Source: Candidatus Woesearchaeota archaeon (GTDB lineage Archaea > Nanobdellota > Nanobdellia > Woesearchaeales > JAGVYF01). From it: 39,453 bases of DNA. This document shows, in pieces, positions 1 through 8,663 of this stretch (position 1 is the first letter of the stretch; each line of letters starts with the position of its first letter). Where the stretch lies: the NCBI GenBank assembly GCA_016211195.1, contig JACQSS010000066.1, forward strand, positions 1 to 39,453. The letters run 5' to 3'. The position numbers and the translations under genes were made by a program. The notes beneath the pieces were generated by a model that was given only the letters and a program-made list of their open reading frames with translations, searched no databases and had not been told where the DNA came from.

Positions 1-101
1 CCCATAGTAAAGGCAAAAATTCCTCTTGCAATTCCCTTTTTGCTTGCTCGAGTAACGAGTCAATGCTCACAGGATTGATGGCCATCGTGAACTTTTCAAT
101 G
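1..101 (-). repeat. Copy A (truncated by window edge) of a ~150-bp inverted-repeat-bounded intergenic element
   Basis: Reverse complement reads CATTGAAAAGTTCACGATGGCCATCAATCCTGTGAGCATTG...GCAAAAAGGGAATTGCAAGAGGAATTTTTGCC, matching the elements at 25573, 28398 and 34039. Confidence 0.8.
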
Positions 102-124
102 GCGCCTAAACACGGCTGAATTTT

Positions 125-448
125 CTACACCGGTACCATGGTCTCTTCATCCATGACCATGAGCATGCCCGACGAACCGCAATAGAAGAAAGAATGCTTG
201 ATATGGTGGCGGAAAATCCGGCGCAACCTGCTCAACTGTTGCCGCGCTTTGAATGGCCGGTGAGAACATTTCACTTCATAGATATCAATCGCATCCCCAC
301 GTTTCGCGAGGACATCTATCTCGGCAATAACCCTGCGTTTTCTGTTGAAAATGGGGATATGGGTACGCACCGTATCATAGAAGGGAGAAATCTGCTTTGT
401 CAGGTCAAGAACGTATTCGTCGTGTTTTGTGTGCTTGACGTGCACCAC
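125..448 (-). CDS. PD-(D/E)XK nuclease-like protein
   Basis: RVIAEIDVLAKRGDAIDIYEVKCS resembles the E/D-x(n)-E-x-K nuclease core; GTG start. Confidence 0.55.
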   Translation of the reverse strand: MVHVKHTKHDEYVLDLTKQISPFYDTVRTHIPIFNRKRRVIAEIDVLAKRGDAIDIYEVKCSHRPFKARQQLSRLRRIFRHHIKHSFFYCGSSGMLMVMDEETMVPV

Positions 449-509
449 TATAGATATAGGGAAAAGAAGTATTTAATCATTGTTGACCACTTTTTTGTGG
501 TAGTGCTAC

Positions 510-1205
510 CTATGCAGTATGGGTGCTGGACTTCTTCTTGAGTCGTTCTCCTTTGGTGACGATCATGAGTGCATGATCCTGCTCAAACGGATCCAGCATC
601 TTTGTTTCGAGAACAGTATATCCCAAAGCAAGCATCTTTTTCTTGACTCCCTCGGTGACTTTGCTGGGCTGCGCTGTGACGTCAATGGACCTTGCCTTGA
701 CCACAAGGATACCGACTGCACCTTCTTTGGCATAAAGCGCATAGTTGGCATCAAAAATATCTGCCTGTTCCTTCTGTGCAATATCCTGATAAATAACATC
801 CACGGCACAAATATTCCGCGCGTAAGAAGCAGGTTTGGCAGCATCTGCATAAATGGGGATTACATTATGTCGCAGAGTGCTGACATGAAAGAGTGATCTG
901 AAGACCTTGTATGCACTATCGACAGCAAAAATAATCCCCTTCAGGCCAATGATATCTGAGAGGTATGAGACTGTATAGCCATGTGATGCACCCAGATACA
1001 GCACAACATCACCATCATGGAACACCAGCCCCATCTTTTTCTTGAGTCCGGCAGCAAACTTGCTCCGCGTCGGATCAAAATACCGGTATTCGACACTGTC
1101 CAGACGCAGCAGTGACTCGTTGAAAAATGCACTGCCTGTGGTGAGATTCTTCGTGTAGAATTTCTGCTCGTTTTCAAAGATTCCGTAGTACGATGTTTGT
1201 TTCAT
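510..1205 (-). CDS. flpA: Fibrillarin-like rRNA/tRNA 2'-O-methyltransferase
   Basis: GDVVLYLGASHGYTVSYLSDIIG...GIIFAVD...DVIYQDIAQKEQADIF; start overlaps stop of Nop5. Confidence 0.9.
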   Translation of the reverse strand: MKQTSYYGIFENEQKFYTKNLTTGSAFFNESLLRLDSVEYRYFDPTRSKFAAGLKKKMGLVFHDGDVVLYLGASHGYTVSYLSDIIGLKGIIFAVDSAYKVFRSLFHVSTLRHNVIPIYADAAKPASYARNICAVDVIYQDIAQKEQADIFDANYALYAKEGAVGILVVKARSIDVTAQPSKVTEGVKKKMLALGYTVLETKMLDPFEQDHALMIVTKGERLKKKSSTHTA

Positions 1206-2035
1206 GATGCCTCAAGGTCTTTCCGGAGTTTGTCACCGATGTACTCTCCTTTAAAGTAATCCACTCGAGCTGCGATACTGATTTTCTCGGCAATTGCGCG
1301 TGCGGCTTTTCCTTTCTTTGCGTCATCCGCCCTCTTTATCAGTGGGTGCAGCACAATGATACCGTGCTTGGGTAAAGGTGTCTGATGCATGAGGTGACGG
1401 AAGAATGCCTTCTCCGCACCCAGTACCTGTATTTCCGAAGATGTGCTCCGTGACAATTTCTCGAGCGAACCTGAGATGGTGATAAGCCGCCCTGCAAGTT
1501 CATAGCCAGCCACTGCAGCCATATTTGGGCAATACCCATCCATGACTTTTTTGAGATATGCCAGTTGCGCATTCCACAAGTCGGATAATTCATTGATGTG
1601 CGCAGTCAGCTGCCTGATAGGCACTGCATCTTTTGCATCCACAGTAACTGCCAGTGAGAGAATGTCCTTTGTTTTCGATATCTCTGGATAAAAGAGTGAG
1701 CACCACTCACCGAGACGGTGCATGAGCATGTCACGCGCTTTGGTGACCTCATCCATGCTTGCAATGGTCTGAATGATATAATTATCATTATTGGCAATCG
1801 TACGCAGTGCCCGCCGGACTGCGGCTTTATTCTGCTCATAAAATAAGGGCAGGTAATGGGGATTCTTCAACGCCACAAGCGCCTGCTTGTACGCGCTGAT
1901 ATTCTGCTCCGTGATGTCAATGAGGTTCGGGTACTTTTTCCTGATCTTTTCCTCTCCAGAATCAACCACCCCAAAGTTTTCATCGAACACAAAATGGCCG
2001 ATAACGTGCGCAAAATAATAGGTCGGTGTAGGCAT
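1202..2035 (-). CDS. Nop5/NOP56/58-type C/D box sRNP core protein
   Basis: C-terminal Nop domain (GSLEKLSRSTSSEIQVLGAEKAFFRHL...PKHGIIVLHPLI); adjacent to fibrillarin. Confidence 0.9.
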   Translation of the reverse strand: MPTPTYYFAHVIGHFVFDENFGVVDSGEEKIRKKYPNLIDITEQNISAYKQALVALKNPHYLPLFYEQNKAAVRRALRTIANNDNYIIQTIASMDEVTKARDMLMHRLGEWCSLFYPEISKTKDILSLAVTVDAKDAVPIRQLTAHINELSDLWNAQLAYLKKVMDGYCPNMAAVAGYELAGRLITISGSLEKLSRSTSSEIQVLGAEKAFFRHLMHQTPLPKHGIIVLHPLIKRADDAKKGKAARAIAEKISIAARVDYFKGEYIGDKLRKDLEAS

Positions 2036-2114
2036 ATGGCTGTCTATTAGAGGATTCTTAATAAAGTTTCCGCATTGCGTTATATTTATATATACTCATC
2101 GACTCAAAGCAGGT

Positions 2115-2672
2115 ATGCTCTTTTCCATTCAGGAACTCATTGACATTGTACTGATGACTGTCATTGTGGGTTACATTTTCAAGGATGCATTCCCCCAGGA
2201 ACAACCTGATGTTTTTACCATTGAGTCTATGCAACGCCGTGACTACAAGCGCTTTATGTTTGCTATCTTGGCAGTCGCGCCAGCCATTATTTTGCATGAG
2301 GTAGGCCATAAGTTCGCTGCCCTTGCATTCGGCATTCCTGCAACATTTCATGCAGCATATACTTTTCTTCTGCTTGGACTCTTGCTGAAATTGCTCCAAT
2401 TTCCGTTTATCTTCTTTGTCCCGGCATATGTGAGTCATGCCCCAACGACTGTGGGAGCAAGCATTGTTATTGCATTAGCAGGCCCTCTGGTGCATGGAGT
2501 GCTCTGGCTGGGGAGCCGTACTGCGTTACAGCGCAAATGGCTACCGAGGAAGTACAGGATGCTGGCAGCCTTCACGCAATACATTAATGGCTTCTTGTTC
2601 GTGTTCAATATGCTGCCCATCCCGGGTTTTGATGGCTATCACGTACTGTCAGGGCTGTTGAGTTTCCTCTAA
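2115..2672 (+). CDS. Peptidase M50 / site-2 protease-like membrane protein
   Basis: HEVGH (HExxH) and NMLPIPGFDGYHVL (NxxPxxxxDG) in a hydrophobic protein; TATA-like tatatttatatata upstream. Confidence 0.8.
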   Translation: MLFSIQELIDIVLMTVIVGYIFKDAFPQEQPDVFTIESMQRRDYKRFMFAILAVAPAIILHEVGHKFAALAFGIPATFHAAYTFLLLGLLLKLLQFPFIFFVPAYVSHAPTTVGASIVIALAGPLVHGVLWLGSRTALQRKWLPRKYRMLAAFTQYINGFLFVFNMLPIPGFDGYHVLSGLLSFL

Positions 2673-2709
2673 TCGGCAAGTTAATAAGTGAGAAGAGACT
2701 CATTTTTCT

Positions 2710-3732
2710 ATGAGGATTGAGGATTTCTTTTCTGAGTATGATGGACTGGACAACCCAGACAGGAAAAGTGCATATAGCCCCCATGCACCCGTCCACCTTG
2801 TCACTGAAGCATTTCGTAGATGGGCAGACAAGCTCAGGCCACTGGTTGATGCGAATCCACATAGGCTCTCTGACCTCCTTTTCCGCGAAGCACAGCATCA
2901 GCTTTCCCCACTCCAAAGGCTCTTGCCTCGGCGCATAAGTGACATAGCCTACTTTCTCCCAATGACACTGTTTTTCGAAAAAATGGAACTGCGCTACGCA
3001 GGCTTATTCTATAGTGCATTGCTTGTTCCCGGAAGGACTCTAGTGATTCCTAACCAGACACCCATCGTGGATTACTGGGGGTATCGTCAAAGAGCTGGCA
3101 AGCTGATACTCGACGCAGACAGCGGAGACCATATTGGCGATCACGCTTCAGGGGGCATGCTCATTAATAATGGGTTTATTCACCGTGACTGTGCTGCTGG
3201 TGCCACCGGTGGTTATTTTGTCAATAATAGCTTTGTGCATGCTTTCGGGTGGTCAGCAAAAGAAAGTATCCTCATCAATAACGGCGATGCTGATCTCATG
3301 GCATGTCATGCTGAGAAAAGCATCTGCATTAATGATGGAACTTGTGGCAGTGGGGCCTTTCGCTGCAAAGAGCTCTTGTTTATCAATAATGGTAAGATTA
3401 GTGACTTTGGGGCGCATGCATCAAAGTCAATACTCATTACGACAACAAAATGGCATGGTCCATTTCTCAAAGAAGCTGATGGCATTGGCTTCACGCGCCT
3501 TGATGCAAAGACCCGGGAGCTCCTGTCCACCATGGATATGGGGAACAGTGAGCCCTGTGACCTTATTGAAATCGTGAGGCAGAACATGATGTATCTCACG
3601 CCAGCAATTCCGTATCACGAGCAAGGCATTCTCGGACGCTCGTGGCAGTCCATGAAAGGGCTATTTATTGAGTATTACCGCTGGTACTACGGGCGACATA
3701 GTTCACCAAGCCGCCCAGCAAGGTTTAAATAA
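2710..3732 (+). CDS. Uncharacterised protein with central repeats, predicted parallel beta-helix (GXGXG-like)
   Basis: Repeats of ~20-24 aa: GGMLINNGF, GGYFVNNSF, KESILINNGD, KSICINDGT, KELLFINNGK, KSILITT. Confidence 0.55.
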   Translation: MRIEDFFSEYDGLDNPDRKSAYSPHAPVHLVTEAFRRWADKLRPLVDANPHRLSDLLFREAQHQLSPLQRLLPRRISDIAYFLPMTLFFEKMELRYAGLFYSALLVPGRTLVIPNQTPIVDYWGYRQRAGKLILDADSGDHIGDHASGGMLINNGFIHRDCAAGATGGYFVNNSFVHAFGWSAKESILINNGDADLMACHAEKSICINDGTCGSGAFRCKELLFINNGKISDFGAHASKSILITTTKWHGPFLKEADGIGFTRLDAKTRELLSTMDMGNSEPCDLIEIVRQNMMYLTPAIPYHEQGILGRSWQSMKGLFIEYYRWYYGRHSSPSRPARFK

Positions 3733-3769
3733 CCCCATCTGCTTGCACTGGTTCCGTGAGGGTTTTTGC

Positions 3770-4669
3770 ATGAATGAGACCGCGTTTCAGGATTGGTATC
3801 TTCGCCATTATAAGGCCATGATGGTCATTCCCATCCTACTCCTGCTGTTATCTATTGGACAGATTGCATGGCAGACGTATACAACAGGAGACTTCATCAA
3901 AAAAAGCGTCTCGCTCAAGGGGGGGATTTCAGTGAGCTTGCTAGGGGACATTGATGAGCAGGCAGTCGGAGAAGAACTCCAGAAGAGTTTCCCTGCTGCT
4001 GACATTGATGTCAGGATCCTTGCACAGGCAGGGACAAAAAGTGGTATTGAAGTAGAGATTGACTTGGATGTCAGCAATGAAGCCAATGTTGCATCATTCA
4101 AGAGTGCATTGTTGCGGGCAGTCCCCGGTCTGAAAAAAGAGACATTGGATGAGAATCTTAAGATACGGAGCCCGGTGCTCGGCAAGAGTTTTTTCAATAC
4201 TGCCATGAAGACACTCCTTTTCTCGTTCATTCTCATGGGAGTTGTCGTGACCCTTAACTTCAGGACATTTGTTCCCAGCGTTGCTGTGGTTCTTGCAGCC
4301 TTCTCTGACATTATCGGAACAGTAGCATTCATGAACATTGCAGACATGCGCTTGTCCACGAGCGGCATCGCAGCGCTCTTAATGCTCATCGGGTATTCTG
4401 TTGATACGGACATTCTGCTGACAATGAAAGTTCTTGGTCGGCAGGGAGCACGCGCCATGGATATGGTGACGAGGGCTATGAAGACCGGGCTCATGATGAC
4501 TGCCACAACAATTATAGCGTGTCTGGTGTCCATTATGTTCATCATTTCATTGGATATAAAACAAATCATGATTATCATCCTCGTCGGTCTTATCATTGAT
4601 ATCATCAATACATGGATACAGAATGTCGGCATCCTGCTGTTGTACCTTGAGAAAAAAGGGGAACTTTAA
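3770..4669 (+). CDS. secF: Protein translocase subunit SecF
   Basis: LKGGISVSLLG, IGYSVDTDILLTMKVL..A motifs, hydrophobic C-terminal half; TATA (TTTAAATAA) at ~3723. Confidence 0.9.
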   Translation: MNETAFQDWYLRHYKAMMVIPILLLLLSIGQIAWQTYTTGDFIKKSVSLKGGISVSLLGDIDEQAVGEELQKSFPAADIDVRILAQAGTKSGIEVEIDLDVSNEANVASFKSALLRAVPGLKKETLDENLKIRSPVLGKSFFNTAMKTLLFSFILMGVVVTLNFRTFVPSVAVVLAAFSDIIGTVAFMNIADMRLSTSGIAALLMLIGYSVDTDILLTMKVLGRQGARAMDMVTRAMKTGLMMTATTIIACLVSIMFIISLDIKQIMIIILVGLIIDIINTWIQNVGILLLYLEKKGEL

Positions 4670-6393
4670 TGGAAAAGCTCAAGAAAATCATCAAGGCGCC
4701 GCGCGTGCTGCTCCTGCTGTTTTTCCTTGTCTGTGCACTGGTCGCTATCAGCCCACAGTTTGGTGAAGGGGGCGTCGCCATCCGTGCTGTCCATACGAAC
4801 AGCACCGCAAGTATTGCGGGCATCGAGAACCCAAAACCGTCCATGAAGCCCACGGCACGCGAAGTTATCCTATCCATCGACAACAAACCAGTCACTGACG
4901 AAAAGACATATTATGACCTTATCGGGAAACTACAGGTTAACAGATCTGCACGCATTACGACATCAGAAAAGACATATACTCTTTTTGTCAGGCCGAAAAC
5001 AACTACCGCGATACTGGCAGAGACAGAACTCATCAATGTCACACGGACAGTCGTGGACCCGGAAACAAATGAGACGCGTGACGTGATTGAACAAGTTGTG
5101 GTTAATAAAACGATCAAGGAAGAGCACGGCCCGGAAGATCTTGGCATAGAAGTCTTCGCAGCACCGAGTACAAACCTGCGCAAGGGGCTTGACTTGCAAG
5201 GTGGGACACGTGTCCTGCTCGAACCAGCCTACCCGTTATCACCAGACAATATGTCTTTCCTTGTCGAGAGTCTTAAAGAGCGGCTGAACGTCTACGGGTT
5301 GAGCGATATTGTCGTCACTGAAGCTGCGGATTTGCCGACCTATCTGGGTGGGACAGGGAAACAATTCGTTGTGGTCGAGATAGCAGGCGCGACCAAGCAG
5401 GAAGTGCTTGATTTGTTGGGCAAGCAGGGCAAATTTGAGGCGCGCATCGGCAATGAAAGCGTTTTTGTTGGAGGCCGGGATATTACGCACGTTGCGCGGA
5501 GCGCAAGCCAGGCGGGCATTGACCCATCAGCAGGCTGCAGACAAAACGGCGGGGAGTGGCTTTGCAGATTCCGCTTTGCGATTACGCTGACGCCTGCTGC
5601 GGCAGAGCGTCAGGCAGATATCACAAAGAACATCGACGTGACCTCAGAAGGCGGACAGGAATATCTTACTGAGCAGCTTATCCTTTTCCTTGATGCTGCT
5701 GCTGTGGACGAGTTGAATATCGGATCTGAACTGCGCGGTCGGGCAGTGACTGATATCGCAATCTCTGGCTCGGGCACTGGCCGGACGCGGCAGGAGGCAA
5801 CGACGAATGCACTGGCCAATATGAAGCGTCTCCAGACCATCCTACAGACAGGTAGCCTACCCGTAAAGCTCAATGTTGTCACGCTCGAAACAATCTCCCC
5901 GACGTTGGGGAAGGAGTTTGTGACCAATGCGCTGCTATCAGGTTTGGTTGCTGCATTGGCCATTTCGCTTATCGTTTATCTGAAGTACCGCCGATGGTCT
6001 ATCACTATCCCTATTGCATTCACCTCGTTGTCTGAGGTCATCCTCATCCTTGGTTTTGCAGCATTGATAAACTGGAATCTTGACCTCGCAGCCATTGCAG
6101 GCATCATTATCTCAATCGGTACAGGATTCAATCATCAGGTCATCATCACCGATGAAATACTCCATGGTGGTACCAAGGAAAAATTCGTTGACTGGAAGAG
6201 CCGGGTGAAGAATGGCATTCTCATCATTATGACTGCGTATGCAACAACGACCGCAGCAATGGTACCACTGTGGTTTGCTGGCGCCGGATTGTTGCGCGGT
6301 TTTGCTATTACGACAATTTTTGGCTTTACGTTTGGCGTCTTTATCTCCCGGCCAGCTTATGCAGCAATGGCAGAAATCTTGTTAAAGGACTGA
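4669..6393 (+). CDS. secD: Protein translocase subunit SecD
   Basis: LRKGLDLQGGTRVLLEP, SLKERLNVYGLSDIVV, GIIISIGTGFNHQVIITDEI; overlaps secF stop; N-terminal PDZ-like segment. Confidence 0.9.
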   Translation: MEKLKKIIKAPRVLLLLFFLVCALVAISPQFGEGGVAIRAVHTNSTASIAGIENPKPSMKPTAREVILSIDNKPVTDEKTYYDLIGKLQVNRSARITTSEKTYTLFVRPKTTTAILAETELINVTRTVVDPETNETRDVIEQVVVNKTIKEEHGPEDLGIEVFAAPSTNLRKGLDLQGGTRVLLEPAYPLSPDNMSFLVESLKERLNVYGLSDIVVTEAADLPTYLGGTGKQFVVVEIAGATKQEVLDLLGKQGKFEARIGNESVFVGGRDITHVARSASQAGIDPSAGCRQNGGEWLCRFRFAITLTPAAAERQADITKNIDVTSEGGQEYLTEQLILFLDAAAVDELNIGSELRGRAVTDIAISGSGTGRTRQEATTNALANMKRLQTILQTGSLPVKLNVVTLETISPTLGKEFVTNALLSGLVAALAISLIVYLKYRRWSITIPIAFTSLSEVILILGFAALINWNLDLAAIAGIIISIGTGFNHQVIITDEILHGGTKEKFVDWKSRVKNGILIIMTAYATTTAAMVPLWFAGAGLLRGFAITTIFGFTFGVFISRPAYAAMAEILLKD

Positions 6394-6427
6394 ATGCTTT
6401 ATCAAGTAACTTTATTTTGAGAGGTTT

Positions 6428-7603
6428 TTAGACTTTCCGGAATCTTTGGGCGCTGTCAACCTGGAACAGCCCATTTTGCTTGCCATCCTTGTCATACGTG
6501 TTTAGGTGCACTGTATCCTTCCAGAGCAATTGGACCTGCTTGAGGTACAGCGGCAAACGTCCTTCTGTGTCCAGTTTCCTGTCTCTCTCATGATAGGCAA
6601 GGGTTAGCCGCTCACCAAATCTACTGATGTCTTCAACAATAATCTGCGGGATGTTCTGTGTCTTTTTCTGATCAATGAATTCTTTGAGAATCACGTCAAC
6701 ATCACGGTGAGTTTCCTTACCCTGCTTAACACCCATGTGCAACGAGTCCACAACGTCCTGTGTCAGGAATTCCTGCATAAAGGCAAGGTCATCATAGTAC
6801 TGCCGCACTTCAAGGCATTTCGCAAACCCGTATTTTTCCTTGATGGATGCAAACAACGCACCGCCAACCTGATATTGTGCTGGCAGTGCGGTACAGCATT
6901 TGGCGTAGTCAACCCACTCGTCAAGAGAAAGGTGTTTCCTGAGTAACTCAGTTTCTACAAAATGTGCCCATCCCTCATTCAGGTATTGGGTGCGGAAGAC
7001 CACATCGAAATATTCAGACTCTATTTTGACAATATCAAACAGCTGTCGCTCATGCAACTCCTTGGAGGCCTTGTCGTGCAGCACGTAAAAGAGCGATTTT
7101 TTCCTGTTGGCAGGATGCTGGAACGTATTCATGGATGCCTTCGCAATGCTCATGGCCGCAGTGAGATAATCGTCGATGGTCTTTCTGCCCTTGCGCTTGC
7201 GCAACCGGTCAATCATCTCGACATGTTCAGCAGCCCGGCTGACCATTTGCTTGTCTGTTTTCTTGTATTCCTTGTTGTTATGAAAGATGTCCGCATGGCC
7301 ATAGACATGCGCCACAACAGTAATGTTCTCGACCAATGTGTTGTTCGTTGACAGGCTTGCCACCACAGGTACCGCATTAAGGACAAGCTCAAGGATGTAC
7401 ATCTGTTTGGTCTTGTCCATCATATCAAGATTCTTGTATTGTCCGCCAAAGACCCAGTGCACATACCGGTTTGGTAGTCCAAAAGCAGCGATCTCATTTA
7501 TTTCATCAGGAGTGGCCTTTCTGAAGATAACATGGTCAAATGACAACCCGAGCTCCAGCGCGTCACGCCTGATCTGTGCTTCATAGGATCTAAGGGTTTT
7601 CAT
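6428..7603 (-). CDS. SpoVR family protein
   Basis: YAHVYGHADIFHNNKEYKKTDKQMV, YLNEGWAHF, LEVRQYYDDLAFMQEFL; start trimmed to MKTLRSYEAQ; third gene of the prkA-DUF444 operon. Confidence 0.9.
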   Translation of the reverse strand: MKTLRSYEAQIRRDALELGLSFDHVIFRKATPDEINEIAAFGLPNRYVHWVFGGQYKNLDMMDKTKQMYILELVLNAVPVVASLSTNNTLVENITVVAHVYGHADIFHNNKEYKKTDKQMVSRAAEHVEMIDRLRKRKGRKTIDDYLTAAMSIAKASMNTFQHPANRKKSLFYVLHDKASKELHERQLFDIVKIESEYFDVVFRTQYLNEGWAHFVETELLRKHLSLDEWVDYAKCCTALPAQYQVGGALFASIKEKYGFAKCLEVRQYYDDLAFMQEFLTQDVVDSLHMGVKQGKETHRDVDVILKEFIDQKKTQNIPQIIVEDISRFGERLTLAYHERDRKLDTEGRLPLYLKQVQLLWKDTVHLNTYDKDGKQNGLFQVDSAQRFRKV

Positions 7604-8663
7604 GTTTGGTGAGAAGGTCAATGATTGCCCGCCTGATCTTGCTTTCATTGTCCAACTGAGCATAGGCGATGTTATGATACTGCTGCGCATAGTTGCGTGC
7701 TATCTTGGAAAATGAAGTATCCTTGCTTGAATCTGCACAGATCTGAGACATGCACATGTACGTGAATGACGCTGCAAGCGCAGTGAGTGCCTTTGCTGCT
7801 TTGTCATCATCCCCAGACGAGTTGTCAAAATCCGAGAAGAAGAAGAGATACTTGTCATAATTCTCATATCCTTTTGCTATCTCCAAAGCATGCTCCAGCC
7901 CGCTCGAGATGTGAGTCCCCCCCCTTGACTCTATAGAGAAAAATTCGTCACGGGTCTTCTCTTCTGAGGTGTCCTGAAACACAATGTATTTCCGCTCATT
8001 GCTGCTGTATTTCTTGTCGAGATAATAATACAAACAAAAGATCATTTTCCTGACCAATGCAAGCGTTGACCCACTGACCGAACCAGAGACGTCAAGGACG
8101 TAAATTTCGAGACATTTGTGCTGCTTTTCCTTTGTTGGCCGCTCGCTCCAATACCACCCATCAATGCGCGGGTCAATACTGACCTCTTGTTGACTGATAA
8201 ATGCGCGATCAAAAGCTTGTTCAAGGGTCATGTCAAGGTCAAGGTCACAGCGCATCCCTTCTCGCGAAAAGTCATCCAGCACAGGCTCCTCCTTGGGATT
8301 ATCTCCATTCATGGCTGTCTTGATGAGGGGCAGTTCCAAATCCTTTAGGAGATATTTTTGATATTCCCGGACAAACTCATCAAAGTCCATTTTCTGCAGT
8401 TCATAGTCTGAGTGATGATCTCCCGCACCTTGCCCGGGATCCTGTCCCACGTCCATTGGTTTACCGCCCGGCCCCTGCACAAGCATTCCTCCACCTTCAT
8501 CTGCATAGGTAGGTGTCGGTAAACTAAGGGTCTTGACCTTGATAGTTACCTTTCCGTCTTTGATCATCTTCGTCTCTTCCACGACGTGGTCGAAATCCTC
8601 TTTTGCGTGCTCAAGAAGTTCGTCATGGTCTGCAAGCGCAAGTTTGCCGCGATTGATCTTCAT
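7590..8663 (-). CDS. DUF444 (YeaH/YhbH) family protein with VWA-like domain
   Basis: YVLDVSGSVSGS MIDAS-like motif; SRGGTHISSGLEHA; between prkA and spoVR. Confidence 0.88.
   Translation of the reverse strand: MKINRGKLALADHDELLEHAKEDFDHVVEETKMIKDGKVTIKVKTLSLPTPTYADEGGGMLVQGPGGKPMDVGQDPGQGAGDHHSDYELQKMDFDEFVREYQKYLLKDLELPLIKTAMNGDNPKEEPVLDDFSREGMRCDLDLDMTLEQAFDRAFISQQEVSIDPRIDGWYWSERPTKEKQHKCLEIYVLDVSGSVSGSTLALVRKMIFCLYYYLDKKYSSNERKYIVFQDTSEEKTRDEFFSIESRGGTHISSGLEHALEIAKGYENYDKYLFFFSDFDNSSGDDDKAAKALTALAASFTYMCMSQICADSSKDTSFSKIARNYAQQYHNIAYAQLDNESKIRRAIIDLLTKHENP

Noticed and set aside
3808-4632. 274-aa minus-strand ORF opposite secF
   Set aside because: Shadow ORF antisense to a strongly supported SecF; Met/Ile/Ser-rich low-plausibility composition
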